Assembly (NCBI GenBank): GCA_038380435.1
Contig: JAWZYU010000011.1
Coordinates: 74,025,501-74,089,500 of the forward strand
Direction: 5' to 3'
Length of the DNA: 64,000 nucleotides
Source: Ryuthela nishihirai
Lineage: Eukaryota; Arthropoda; Arachnida; Araneae; Heptathelidae
The notes under the pieces are model-generated. The model saw nothing but the letters and a program-made list of their open reading frames with translations, did no database searches and was not told where the DNA came from. Positions 11,283 through 21,718 of the stretch are shown piece by piece. How positions within the stretch are numbered: position 1 is the first letter of the stretch; each line of letters begins with the position of its first letter. Position numbers and translations under genes: made by a program.

Positions 11283-12680
11283 CTTTTCTTTCAACCACGA
11301 ATTCCCCCCTGCTTGACAAAGACATTAAAATTAATATCATTCATATTATAGTTTCCACTTCCATGGAGTATTTGGCTTCACTTTGGACTTCACATAATAA
11401 AAGCCATATCACTTCAGCTTCTAAAAGAGCTAATTTATTGAGGTACATTCGAAACAATGCATCCTCCTGTGATCCAATGTTCTATAAAATTCACATCCAA
11501 CCGAAACTCGAATACTGCGTTTTTTATCTGTAGGCAGAATATTAAAATTGCAGTGACATATAATAATAAATGGGGATGTGGGCAGGCAGTATATCGTTTG
11601 TTTGCCTTGGGCAGCATGAACACTTAATTCTCCACTGGAAACAAGAAAAAATCTCAACGTAGGGGAGATCCAGTGGCTGCTCATCATTAGGGGGCAGAGG
11701 GGTCGGCACCACCAACATTTCTGTAATATATATACTAAAACGTTAAACGTCGAATTGAAATAAAAAATAAAAATAATATTTTACATGAATATTTGCTCTC
11801 TAAAATATCTTCCCCGTTTTATTTCATTTCAATAAGCATTTAGTGAAATAATACACTTGAAACTGCTTTGCGCGCCTTAATATCAGCGCAAAATATTACG
11901 AGAAAGCTTTGTCTCCCCCCCCCCCCCCCAAGTGGCTAAATTCTCGAACCCTCCCCTGAACTAAATTCTTTAACCTCTAGTTTTTAAACTAAATCTTGAG
12001 CTACTTGCCTAACATAACCCACAATATATATATAAATTTTACTTCACGTACATATCTGTTCTTTTCCAATGCAGTCGATGTTCCTTTTTTCACCGAGAAC
12101 AGAAATTGTCTTTTAGCCGACGTCGCCCACTACCATCTGAGCCATCACCGCCCCTGCCTAGTTGGTTTCTCTGTAAACATTAATATGCTGACCTCATCCA
12201 CTTAGAAACTCACGAGTTGCCACTAGGGGGAGGAGGGTCTGAATGATCAAATTTTGACGAAATATTTAAAGAATCGCAATACAGCCATTAGAAACAAGCT
12301 TATTTATTAATATGATGGATATATTTATTTGTTAGGTTTAGATTAACTTTGAGATAACAGTTAAGAAAGTCGACCCCAGTGTTAAATGTTTCACTTTACA
12401 TTATTCTTTAACTACTATGTAATATTGTAAATAAAGGTTTAGGGTGACTAAATTGAGATTTTTATCTCTTGTGACATTTCCCCCTAAAAAGCTTATTTTC
12501 GAAGTTGCAGAAACTCGAATGGGATTTTTAATTCATGTAACATATTGGCGAATGTGCACACGATGCCATCTTATTTTTCTCGTGAAACAACTCAATATTT
12601 ATATTTCTTATTGTTTGGAAAGAAACGTGCAATTTAATTTATCATATTCTAGTAATTAGCTACATTTTTAGAAAAATTTT
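11283..12680. other. AT-rich intergenic sequence, no gene seen
   Basis: I find no recognisable domain, RNA gene or bounded element. A poly-C run lies at about 11,916-11,930. Short frames are low-complexity. Confidence 0.4.
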
Positions 12681-12863
12681 GTTTCCGATTTAAAAGGCAT
12701 TAATTTCCAAAATACACAACGAACATCACAACGCTAAACGAAACAATTAAGATCTGTTCATTATTGCTTTAAAAAAATCCTTTTCTCTTAATAACAGTAG
12801 AACGAAATCGTCACAATGTCCTCCCCGTCTGTTTAACCTTCGTAATTTCCCAAAATTTTTCAG

Positions 12864-12939
12864 TCGCCAGGAAACCTTGCCGAGATGGAGGCCTCATCCC
12901 TTGGGCTGCCGGGTCGAGTCTGCTGCATCAAAAAGATAG
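12864..12939 (+). other. Candidate exon A (76 nt), left copy
   Basis: A pyrimidine-rich tract ending TTTTTCAG precedes the block and GTAAGAT follows AAAAAGATAG, so it is bounded by consensus acceptor and donor sites. It differs from the copy at 36,394-36,469 by one base (GTCGAGT versus GTCGAGC), whereas the flanking 100 bp differ by about 15-20%. One frame is open throughout, with ATG at 12,885 in a good context (GCCGAGATGG), encoding MEASSLGLPGRVCCIKKI. Joined to exon B that frame would stop at 15,179, giving about 41 residues. The product is unknown; it may be a lncRNA exon. Confidence 0.55.
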
Positions 12940-12981
12940 GTAAGATATTTGATTTGTAAGATAGGTAAGATATTTGATTTG
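12935..12981 (+). repeat. 25-bp tandem duplication of the exon A splice donor
   Basis: GATAGGTAAGATATTTGATT recurs exactly 25 bp downstream, duplicating the donor. The right arm has one copy only, so the duplication arose after the arms separated. Confidence 0.85.
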
Positions 12982-13020
12982 TTTTCAATTTTTGATTAAA
13001 AACCATTTCATTCTGGTTTG

Positions 13021-13520
13021 CATTTTAGTTAATCTGTTAAGTTCAGTGTCTCATGAATTCAACTTGTAGCATAGTTGTTGAAATTGTACCTTGTGTCAAT
13101 CTGATGACTTACAACTAGAAATAACTTTGTTCCATACACCAATTACAGGGATAGGATGGTCTTCACTTAGGCTCATTTAGGTTTGTCTATAAATTTAATA
13201 TAGTTAAATTTATAGAAAATAATAATTTATAAATTTAGCATAGTTGTCTTAAATTTAAGTTTTGTGTTTAGGAATTCATTTTTTAGCACAGTTGATATTA
13301 TTTTTGCAATTTTGTCTTATGTCAATCTCATGTGCTGATTGAGCGGCAGAAATAACATTTCTATGCATCGGTTGTGTCTTCAGAACAATCTCATCTGTGC
13401 TTGAATTTAGTTGTCTTTAAGTTTAGTGTCTTACGTATTCAACATGTAGCATTGTTATTGAAATTGTGCCAATGTAACACTTAATTTGAAATAATATTAA
13501 TAGTAGAGATGTGGTGTGAG
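13021..13520. repeat. ~165-bp tandem units (left-arm side)
   Basis: Phrases of the type AGTGTCT(C/T)A-GAATTCAAC-TGTAGCATAGTTGTT and TTGTGTCAATCTGATG recur about three times, mirroring the clearer array at 35,739-36,300 in the other arm. Confidence 0.6.
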
Positions 13521-13639
13521 TTGGGATCAATTTAAATTTATTTAATAGTTCATTGGGAATTTCCAATTACAAATAAGGTACTTAGAAATGAAAAAGAATG
13601 CCTTTCATAAATTGGAATGCAACGAAATGAGTATTAAGT

Positions 13640-13850
13640 AAAAGAAATTTCAAACTCAGATTGAAATGCAGCTGTTTGCATGATGTAAAAGAAAATTTCC
13701 TTCCTTAGGGCAAATAGCTGCATCTGAATGCATTAATTGATTTTGAAATTCAAATATGTTGAAAGGAAATACGAAACTAAAAGTATTCATTCTATTAACT
13801 GCTTTTAGTTTCATATTTCCTTTCAACAATATTCTGTTTCGAAATTCGTT
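13640..13850. repeat. Nested hairpin / foldback MITE-like palindromes
   Basis: A 26-bp near-perfect inverted repeat pairs GTTGAAAGGAAATACGAAAC… (from 13,758) with …TTTCATATTTCCTTTCAAC (to about 13,827). Just upstream GAAATGCAGCTGTTTGC pairs with GCAAATAGCTGCATCTG. The right arm keeps a diverged version near 35,275-35,345. Confidence 0.7.
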
Positions 13851-14126
13851 TCTGTAGGAAATTAAGCTCGCATATTAGACTTAAGTATCTTAAACTAATG
13901 TTAGCGTACTTTCTAGCTAAGAGATTAAGCACATTAAGCAATTTATCACAGGAAGTTTAGTCACAATAATACTAATCTTACTGGGGGGGGGGCAGAATTA
14001 TTAGCGACTTAGGAAATTATTAGACGGTAAAAAAGGGGAAGTAAATGATACCCTAGATGCCCCTCTTATTCTTCTTGCAAAATATGACAAATGCATGGAT
14101 ATGTACATATATTGTCCTGCCAAATA

Positions 14127-14645
14127 TTAGAGAATTTCCATGTTAGGTGAATGGGAATCTAACTTTGAAGCTCTTATAACTTCTAAAATATGCATTTAAT
14201 TGAAAAATGTGACTGAAGGTCAATTAAAGATCAAAATCAAATCTGTTTAAATCTCGATTTTCAACAACATTCTTTTAGTTTTTTAAGACTAATGAAAACT
14301 AATATAGTTAACAATAAATTTATTGTGTTTAAAATTCATAATTGTCTAATACTGAAATAATCATTACCCAAACTTCTAAAATGTGCATTTTATTAAATGG
14401 TTTGAAATAATGCTTATTGAATTTTAATTAACTTTTTTAAGGTAACGTCGTAGCGTCTCATTAGTGTTGTAAAATATTCCAGCTTCCATAGCTCTTTCAA
14501 TACTGAACGAATATTATTGAAATTCAAGATTTACATATATTTTAGTACGATAGAAATTGTACGAATTGTCCCATTTTTACATTGAATGCATAATTTAGAA
14601 ATTATAGAGCTTTGAAGTTTAATTCCCATTGACATAAATGGGAAG
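14127..14645. mobile_element. Foldback MITE with ~70-bp inverted ends (left arm)
   Basis: The left end (TTAGAGAATTTCCATGTTAG…) and right end (…AATTCCCATTGACATAAATG) pair over about 70 bp, including the phrase TTTGAAGCTCT-ATAACTTCTAAAAT, at roughly 75-80%. A sister copy lies at 33,798-34,330 in the other arm. Interior phrases recur near 18,370-18,440. Confidence 0.65.
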
Positions 14646-15110
14646 ATATTGATAGGGTAGAGCATCATATACTTAATAATTTACAGTTATCATCTCTCCC
14701 TCGTTTCCGTTATTAAAATTTTCCAAAAGGGGGCGCTACCACTTACATCCTAAAGAGAAATGGCACCCTTTTTGCAATTCAATGTGATCATGAAAGTAAT
14801 GAATATTATTCGGTCAAGAAACGTTTCCCATTGTACTCTACTCCAATACCCAAGATTCAGCTAATCATTATACTCTGAACAATATATATATACAACTTTT
14901 CTTATGTGAAATAAACCATTCTCTGCTTAGTTATTATCCGTTCATTGTTTTGGCTTGATAATGAACATTTCTCGATCATATTACGATATTTTACATGAAA
15001 CCAATGTAAATTTTACATGTAAAACTTGAAATATGTATTGAATTATGTTATGAAATTAGGAGTTTCGTTAAGAGGTTTGAGGAGTTTTTCCTTTTCTTTT
15101 TCTTTTCCAG

Positions 15111-15435
15111 GAAATCCAGGCAATGCTGGTTCCTTAGTCTTATGGTGTCATTTCGCCCCTGCTGTACAGGGGTCAGGTTGAAGGAACAGGGCCACTGTAT
15201 CGAGTGGGGGATGTGTTGTCTGTTGTACATGTAAACGTCCTGACTGAGACAGTGGTCGGGTTGAAGAACCGGGCCATCGTGTCAGCTTAACCGGATAGAG
15301 GCTGGGTTGGAGAACCTGGCTACTTTCCGGGGGGCCTTGTCCCTTGTCGAGAGAAAACCTGAACAAGGTTCCTCTCCTATCTGTTTAGTCTGTGCAGGTG
15401 GGATCCTCCCTCAGCTTCTCAATAATGAGGGGAAG
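15111..15435 (+). other. Candidate exon B (325 nt), left copy
   Basis: The upstream sequence is a long pyrimidine tract ending TCTTTTCCAG, and the block ends GGGGAAG before GTAAGTTC. Both are near-ideal splice signals on the plus strand. It appears identical to the reverse complement of 32,954-33,278 over all 325 bases. Continuing the exon A frame, it stops after 22 codons at 15,179-15,181. Three related phrases (GGTCAGGTTGAAGGAAC, GGTCGGGTTGAAGAACC, GGCTGGGTTGGAGAACC) occur at 15,171, 15,254 and 15,300, so the exon contains an internal imperfect repeat. It is much GC-richer than its flanks. A spliced non-coding RNA or short-peptide transcript is the simplest reading, but expression is not shown. 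Confidence 0.55.
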
Positions 15436-15921
15436 GTAAGTTCTTTGCGGCAGGCTCCCTAACCGATCTTGGCCAGGGTGCTTTCTGGTGCATCACTTTT
15501 TAGAGTATTTGGTTTTTTTCATTAGTTTTTTATCGTTTGTGCGTCTTTTCTTTTGGTTTTTTTCAATAATAAAAGTAGTTTTTTATGAGTTTTTTTCTTT
15601 TCATGTTTTGTTTTTTTTTAATAAAAAAAGAGTTTTTTATATAGTTTGTTTTTAAAGAATAGCAGTAGAAAGTATTCTATGGTTATTTTTATTTTTCACT
15701 TGCTTACTTTTCGTTTATTTTAACAAAAACTAGTTTTTTATGCAGTTTGTTTTATTTTACATGATTTTCTCATCTTTTATTGTGTGTCGCACTCCCCAAT
15801 TCGAGGCGAGTTGCTACTGAAGGGACTCATTCGCCCACCCATCAGTTGGATGTAAGCGGCGATTCTCTCCGAGGCTGAATTAAAGCCTGATGGATTTTTC
15901 CGCGTTTTTTTTGCAGTTTTT

Positions 15922-16184
15922 TCTACTACTCCACCTTTCCTAAAATGAAATAGCGAATGACTTATTCCAAATTTAGCGGAGTAGTGGGGGGAGTGGTGCC
16001 TCTCAAAATCCAACCTCAACGTCCTAGTTCGTGAGAGGTGGGCAACGTCATTAGCTGACCAATTGCATTTTGGTGCTCTCTCACCAGCAGAAGATCTGAG
16101 ATCAGGCTGATGATGGCTGATGAGGCTCTGGTGTCGAATGATACTTAAATACTTCTATTAATACACACTTACATTAGATTAGAG
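15922..16184 (+). other. Conserved inner segment, possible exon C (left copy)
   Basis: A TTTTTTTTGCAG acceptor-like site precedes this stretch. It differs from the right-arm counterpart (32,206-32,470) at only about four bases. It includes a CCAAT motif (TGACCAATTGC) and a short GATGATGGCTGATGAGGC repeat. No polyadenylation signal lies within the shared segment. The reverse-strand frame over 15,777-16,019 is open in both arms but starts at TTG, not ATG, so I do not call it coding. Confidence 0.35.
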
Positions 16185-16895
16185 GGGAGAAATGAAATGG
16201 GTTAGATACAAAGTTAAAATTAGTGATGGGAAAGTCAGAGACAGGGGGAGGGGGGTTTTAGTACAATCAGCTATGTTCCCTTTTCTAGTTTAATCCAAAA
16301 CTTGAATGAAAAGTATGGAATTAGAGAAAATTAACGGTAACTATAAATCGTATGTCGAAAAGTCTTTCATTGTTCTATACCATCTCAGAAGTAAGAATAT
16401 GTTTACGAAATGTTTATCAAACCTAATATAATAATTTATGTAATTACTTATAATAAATTTTAATGATATATAAATAAATATAACTCGAATGAACAGAGAA
16501 TTTCCAAGTTATGCTAATGGAAAGTAAAATTAGAAATTATTTTGAAAAAGTATTTTTGGGAGTCCAAATTAAGAAATGAAAGTGAAAAGTGAACAAGTCG
16601 GAAATGAAGCATAAATTATGCATCTATCTTTCAAATTCTCCTTTCTAATCGAGACACTTTTCCCAACATGAAAGTTGCAGCATGTTTTTTCTACAACGAT
16701 TGGCTATTGCGTGAGGAAGTGTGTAACAATGCACCACATATCTGCACCCGATTTCAACTTCTTTCTTCTCATGGCCATTTTTTAAGAGATCTAGAAATGG
16801 GGAAAGGTAATAGGGGAGAGGCCATAATTAGAGAGAGGATGCTACGGGCATTCCCATTATTACAGAATTAACAGAATAACTAGTTTAGCACAGGA
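16185..16895. other. AT-rich sequence just inside the left arm
   Basis: No homology to the other arm is visible past 16,184. A phrase like the MITE end (AGAGAATTTCCAAGTTATGC) occurs at 16,496. No gene is supported. Confidence 0.4.
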
Positions 16896-16899
16896 TAGA

Positions 16900-17110
16900 T
16901 GACTCGGCATCATATTGGTCCTATATAGGGAGAGGTTGAAAAACGAGGATGTCGATTTCTATTGGCAGCAGCTGTCACGTGTCTCCTGGGCCTCGATTGC
17001 CCAGCCGGTGTTTACTGTCCAGTTCTGTGATAGCTATAGGTGTATTGGTCCCAGAGGCTACTGATAGCCCTCGCGATGCGGGGGTTGGAGGTCATGGTTA
17101 AGGGGACTCC
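16900..17110. promoter_or_regulatory. GC-richer island with CArG box, E-box and CCAAT motifs
   Basis: A perfect CArG box (CCTATATAGG, 16,920-16,929) is followed by ATTGG (inverted CCAAT) at about 16,961 and a CACGTG E-box (16,976-16,981), all within a locally GC-rich 200 bp. No reading frame is evident. Promoter or enhancer function is inferred from motif content only. Confidence 0.3.
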
Positions 17111-17516
17111 TGAAAAACTGCAAAATTAATGTGAAACTTGATATACAATTATTTAAAGGAACAGTCCTGATTTTTTTTTTTTGTAGCTTAGAACGAATAA
17201 CAGCCCGTAAACAAGCAGCTTCGTTTTCCTGCTAGAAATTCCTCTCCTTTCTTCATGTGGGACAGAACCCATTGTCTTCAAGCCTGAACTTCTCGTGAAT
17301 GTCGGTAACAAGACCATCGTGTGTGACGTCATTTTTTTAGTCTGACTAGCGATTTCTCGCGAATCGCGATAAGTCCAACCTCTTGTTTAACTCTTAAGAT
17401 TTGAAAAGCTTCCAATGCTACCTCTGTTCTTTAATATCCCCTATTTCTTTGCTGCTCTAATATAATTTTGAGCTCGTTTTCAGGAAAAAAAAAAGGAGGT
17501 AATGTTTTAGGCTTTG

Positions 17517-17537
17517 TCGTCCGTCCGTCCGTCCGTC
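17517..17537. repeat. (CGTC)n microsatellite
   Basis: About five CGTC units occur, next to a ~150-bp element (17,580-17,718) that recurs in diverged form at 18,236-18,380 on the other side of a SINE-A copy. Confidence 0.85.
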
Positions 17538-17868
17538 TGAAGACATCAACTTTTTTGCTTTTAGAGGTAAAAATTCATTTTGGATTGGATAGGTATTTGC
17601 GAAATTTTATTATTCGCACTTTCGGAATCTCCCAAAAGTTAAAATTTTGCCTTCTAACGGTGGAAAAATTTGAAAATTGCGAAATTTCAAACTAATATTG
17701 CAAGCGATATAATTACGTTAGAAATTTTTAAATTTGGTTGTGAAATGTGAATATCATGAAGTTAACAATGACAACAATGATCTTCACTTTTATCCCCATA
17801 TCGGGTGGGAAAACGCAATATTTTGTTTTAAGGTAAATTACTTGTGAAGAAAAATTAAAATTCTCTTT

Positions 17869-18230
17869 GGGTTGTTTTACCTCTGAGCGGCACTTTTTTA
17901 CACACAATTGGCAGGTCACATGGACCCCGAAGGCTCAGAGAAGGTTTGGGAATGGTACCCACTGGAACAGCTGTTGGGAGACAGATGGTATCCTCCCGTC
18001 AAGGTCATCCAGCGTGTTCTTTAACGTGCACAGGGTATGACTCTCCCGCACACGGGGCCACGGCTTAACGTCCCATCCGACTGACGGTGGCCTTTCCAAG
18101 CCCGTCGGTGTCCCCTACTGACCGTGGGCAGGGAGTTTTTGCGGAGATAAATCTCAATGCTGACCCAACTGAGACTCGAACCTGGGCACTGCAGATTACG
18201 AGCCTGGCGCGCTACCGATTGAGCCACCCT
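17869..18230 (-). mobile_element. SINE-A copy 3, nearly full length
   Basis: It runs from the family tail to a complete tRNA-like head (on the minus strand GTGGCTCAATCGGTAGCGCG, then the B box). The two flanking diverged direct repeats (17,580-17,718 and 18,236-18,380) suggest it sits between tandem copies of an older element. Confidence 0.92.
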
Positions 18231-18552
18231 ATTCTTTTTGGGTTGAATTGGTATTGATAAAAAGTTATAATTCAAACTTTTAGAATATCGAAAAACTTTA
18301 ATTTCGCCTTCTGAAGGTTAGAAATTTCAAAAATTTCAAAATATACGAATATAACGAATATTGCAAACGATAATCGCTGTTAAATGTTCCAGATTCACTA
18401 GCTCTTTAAATATTGAACAGATATTTTTGTAAATCGAAATTTCCGTGAAAATTTCAATTGGGCAGAAAAAATATCACTGCAGGTAAAATGTTATCTTCCG
18501 AATAAAAAAAATTTTAGGGTTAGCGAGATTCAAATTTGTTTTTTCAATATCA

Positions 18553-18703
18553 TAACCTCCCCTCCGACGGATGGCGGCCTTTCCAAGCCCATCGGTGTCC
18601 CCTACTGACCGTGGGCAGGGCGGGGAGATAAATCTCAACGCTGACCCAGCTGGGACTCGAACCTGCAGATACGAGCCTGGCGCGCTACCGACTGAGCCAC
18701 CCC
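18553..18703 (-). mobile_element. SINE-A copy 4, head-only fragment
   Basis: Only the 5' half is present (tRNA head to the GACGG phrase); the 3' half is missing. Target-primed insertion usually loses the 5' end, so this copy was probably trimmed by a later rearrangement. Confidence 0.9.
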
Positions 18704-18799
18704 GATATTGTTTGGTAAATCTAAGAGTTCCGATACTGTTAACATTTGAAACAAATACATTGACTACAGGTAGTGTAGAAATTTGCGGACTTTCTAGAA

Positions 18800-19045
18800 C
18801 AGTGTTTCTAAACCTTATTATTTAAAGCACTCCTTCTTTAGAAATTTTTTTGAAGTACCCCTCTTTTTAAAAACGATGTTGACATACTTCAACTACCTAA
18901 AATTTTCAAACATATGATTTCTTTCCTACTATTGCAACAGATTTGTTTAAATAATTTAATCGTAACAAGTTGTTTTTAGATGTAAAAAGTACAAAAATAA
19001 TAAAACTTTGTGAAACTTAAAACAAATATTCAGACATTTCGGTTG
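18800..19045 (+). mobile_element. hAT-like MITE fragment (CAGTGTTTCTAAACC end)
   Basis: The left terminus CAGTGTTTCTAAACC and a following AAGTACCCCTC phrase match the CAGTGGTTCTCAACC / CGTACCCC type of hAT MITE also seen at 33,593-33,788. The right end is not recognisable before the SINE-A at 19,067. Confidence 0.4.
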
Positions 19046-19066
19046 TGTTTAGGAGTACGTATAGTT

Positions 19067-19488
19067 GGATTGTTTTACCTCTGAGCGACACTTTTTTCAC
19101 ACCATGGGCTAAAGGGCCAGGTTGTTGGGTTGGGTTGTTTTACCTCTGAGCGACACTTTTTTCACACCATGGGCTAAAGGGCCAGGTCACAAGGACCTCG
19201 AAGGCTCAGAGAAGGTTGGGGAAGGGGACTCACTGGAACAGCTGTTGAGAGACAGATGGTAGCCTCTCGTCAAGACCATACAGCGTGATCTTTAACGTCA
19301 CGGGGCCACGGGGCCACGGCTTAACGTCCCATCCGACGGGCGGCAGCCTTTCCAAGCCCATTGGTGTCCCCTACTGACCGTGGGCAGGGCGTGGAATTTT
19401 GCAGAGATAAATCTCAACGCTGACTCAGCTGGGACTCGAACTTTGGTACTACAGATCACGAGCCTGGCGCACTACCACTGAGCCACCC
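19067..19488 (-). mobile_element. SINE-A copy 5 with duplicated tail
   Basis: A near full-length copy (19,129-19,488) is preceded by an extra copy of its own last ~60 bp (19,067-19,128). Both contain CTCTGAGCGACACTTTTTTC and the same ACCATGGGCTAAAGGG variant. The shared private variants show a local tandem duplication rather than two insertions. Confidence 0.9.
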
Positions 19489-19539
19489 CCGCCTCCTCCC
19501 CCAGGAAGATAAGTACTTTTCAAAATTTTTAATTTATAT

Positions 19540-20640
19540 TTTTTTCTTTGTCACTAAAAACACCTATCTTTAGGAACTTTCATTTCATATATAACTCGTA
19601 AACATCAATCCCATTTCTCTTCCATCTTTTTCTTTCGGGGCGGGATGCTTGGGGGTCGTGATTTGAGGTCACACTCGATACGGTAAACATCAAAGCTTTA
19701 ATTTGAGATATAACTCGTTGGGGTTGACCCCAGCTCAATTTTCTTCCCGTTTGAGAAAGAAAAGATAGGAGTGGGTATACAAAAAACTAAATAGCCTACG
19801 ACGGTCCTCACGTGAAAAGCGTCCTTTGACATCTAACTTGTAAATGTGGGTCATTGCGTTTGAAAGATAGAGTAGAACGATTTACACATTTCTTCTTTTT
19901 TTAGGGGGGAGGGGAAGAAAACACAGGGACTATTATTTTATATACTATAATGAACATCGTGTCACAAGATTTACTTTAACACACAACATATTACATTCGG
20001 ACCTCGCACTTGAAAGACAGAGTAGAACAATCCTTCACATATTTGCCCTTTTTTCGTGTGTGTGTGTTTGTGTGGGGGAGGAAATACGGGGAAAATTCTT
20101 ATAACCTGTGGCACTTCCATGTCACAAGCTTTTACTTTCTTGTTCCCCCCTCCCCCCTCCCAACGGTCAGTAGGGGACATCGATGAGCTTGGAAATGCCG
20201 CTGTCCATCGGATGGGACGTTAAGCCGTGGCCCCGTGTGCGGAAGAGCCACACCCTGTGCACGTTAAAGAACACGCTGGATGGTCTTGACGGGAGGCTAC
20301 CATCTGTCTCCCAACAGCTGTTCCAGTGGGTCCCCTCCCCAAACCTTCTCTGAGCCTTCGGGATCCTTGTGACCTGACCATTTAGCCCATGGTGTGCAAA
20401 AAAGTGCCGCTCAGAGGTAAAACAACCCAACGAACAATTTACTCGTTACTCTCGACCCTTGTGTTTTGAAAATATTGGAAACATGAAAGATAAATTTTTT
20501 ACACCCTATTGCACTCCCTATGTTGCAAGTTTTCGTTTAGCACATAACACGTTAAGCATATGGTGGAACAGCTGTCTTAACAAACATAAAAACCAATAAA
20601 CAAACTAACAAATAACGGGCGAAAAGCAAACTTAAGAACA
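19540..20640. repeat. Degenerate ~150-bp tandem repeat array
   Basis: Units share TGTCACAAG(A/C)TTTACTTTAA and TTGAAAGACAGAGTAGAAC; the spacing is 151 bp (19,858 to 20,009) and 153 bp (19,969 to 20,122). SINE-A copy 6 interrupts the array. The same family occurs at 10.64-11.03 kb. A short (GT)n tract lies at 20,057-20,076. Confidence 0.65.
20163..20431 (+). mobile_element. SINE-A copy 6, 5'-truncated
   Basis: It begins at the ACGGTCAGTAGGGGACA phrase, lacking the tRNA head, and runs to the tail GTAAAACAACCCAACG. It lies inside the 150-bp repeat array. Confidence 0.92.
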
Positions 20641-20738
20641 TGATCAAATCAGTTACTTTAATTTCTCTCCTTTTTTTTGAATTTGAAGTTTACATATATT
20701 TTAAATCGTAACCAGTTGTTTATCAAATGAAAGATTTT

Positions 20739-21025
20739 GGGTTGGGTTGTTTTACTTCTGAGCGGCATATTTTTTGCACACCATGGGCTAAATGGCCAGG
20801 TCACAAGGGCCCCGAAGCTCAGAGAAGGTTGGGGGAGGGGTCCCACTGGAACAACTGTTGGGAGACAGATGGTAGCCTCCCGTCTAGGCCATCAAGCGTG
20901 TTCTTTAACGTGCACAGGGTATGGCTCTCTCCCGTACACGGGGCCACGGATTAACGTCCCATCCGACGGACGGCTGCCTTTCCAAGTCCATCGGTGTCCC
21001 CTACTGACCGTGGGCAGGGCGGGGA
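20739..21025 (-). mobile_element. SINE-A copy 7, 5'-truncated
   Basis: Same family in the opposite orientation to copy 6. It is truncated within about 20 bp of the same internal point (GACCGTGGGCAGGGCGGGG). Confidence 0.92.
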
Positions 21026-21464
21026 CAAATGAAAGAATTCACACAATTGCAGTGTCACAGATTATAAAAATTTAAGATATATTTATAATAATTTCTTGTA
21101 TATAGCCTAAAAGCAAAACAATACCATAGATCATATTATTTTCACTCAATTAATTATAGCTTAAAATAACAATATGTTAGCATTTTTCTTTTTTTTAAAG
21201 ATTGGTACGAGTTACCTGTTACGAAAGGAAAACTCTATCTGTGGAGTCTCGAAATTGCTTGCAAGACCCTTGACAAAAATGTATATTTTGGTTATACCCA
21301 AGGAAACAAACAAATCAACAATTTCTTATACTTTATTACATGTAACTATTTGGTAGATATTTATATATGAACGGTGTCGGTTTCCTATGTACATACAAAC
21401 ATTAAAATGTAACACTGAATATTGGCAGTCACAGCAAAGCACAGAAATGACTTCTCTGTGTTCG

Positions 21465-21718
21465 ACAAGGGTGCATTTTGCCTCCTTTTCTCTTTAGTAT
21501 GGTTATTGATTATGTTATGCGAAATTCACTTCAAGGGAAAGATTTTGGCCTTAAATGGGCTGGAGATACGAAAATTTCTGATTTAGATTATGCTGATGAT
21601 TTAGCCCTTTTGGCAAATGATGTTGATGAGATGAACTCTTTCATTCGAGCTGTTGATGAGACTGATAGGCGTATACACCTAAACACTAAAATTAGACTGA
21701 GAAGAAGAAGAAGAAGAT
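21465..21718 (+). pseudogene. RTE-clade RT fragment with internal deletion
   Basis: The sequence matches the RTE copy at 45.0-46.3 kb. It begins at the GTTCGACAAGGGTGCATTTTG phrase (the RQGC motif) and includes the catalytic LDYADDLALLAN. It then jumps from the residues after the YADD motif directly to RIHL-TKIRLR, skipping about 220 bp. It ends in a (GAA)n stretch. A RT relic without function. Confidence 0.85.

Larger units (their letters stand above)
12690..16184 (+). repeat. Left arm of a large inverted duplication
   Basis: The arm matches the reverse complement of 32,206-36,650. Landmarks pair in mirrored order: an outer TTTCCAAAATACACAACGAAC-like stretch, the 76-nt exon candidate, ~165-bp tandem units, hairpin MITEs, the 325-nt exon candidate and a near-identical inner block. 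The inner edge is sharp at 16,184 (ATTAGATTAGAG), pairing with 32,206. Outer parts are roughly 80-85% similar by eye, while the inner 1.1 kb is almost identical. The arm lengths differ (3.5 versus 4.4 kb) because of later insertions, including a hAT MITE in the right arm. Confidence 0.9.

Noticed and set aside
11690..11760. Possible MITE end at GGGGGCAGAGGGGTCGGCACC
   Set aside because: No matching inverted end or target duplication was found nearby.
15148..15366. 72-codon frame on the strand opposite to exon B (also 33,023-33,241)
   Set aside because: No ATG start, and it is antisense to splice signals that favour the other strand.
15777..16019. 80-codon minus-strand frame conserved in both inverted arms (also 32,370-32,612 plus)
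   Set aside because: It starts at TTG rather than ATG, lies in a block that is almost identical throughout, and has no domain; conservation is explained by the duplicated DNA.
17315..17335. CRE palindrome TGACGTCA as a promoter (also at 56,520 and 2,988)
   Set aside because: Isolated 8-mers without supporting motifs; the copy at 2,988 is inside a LINE.
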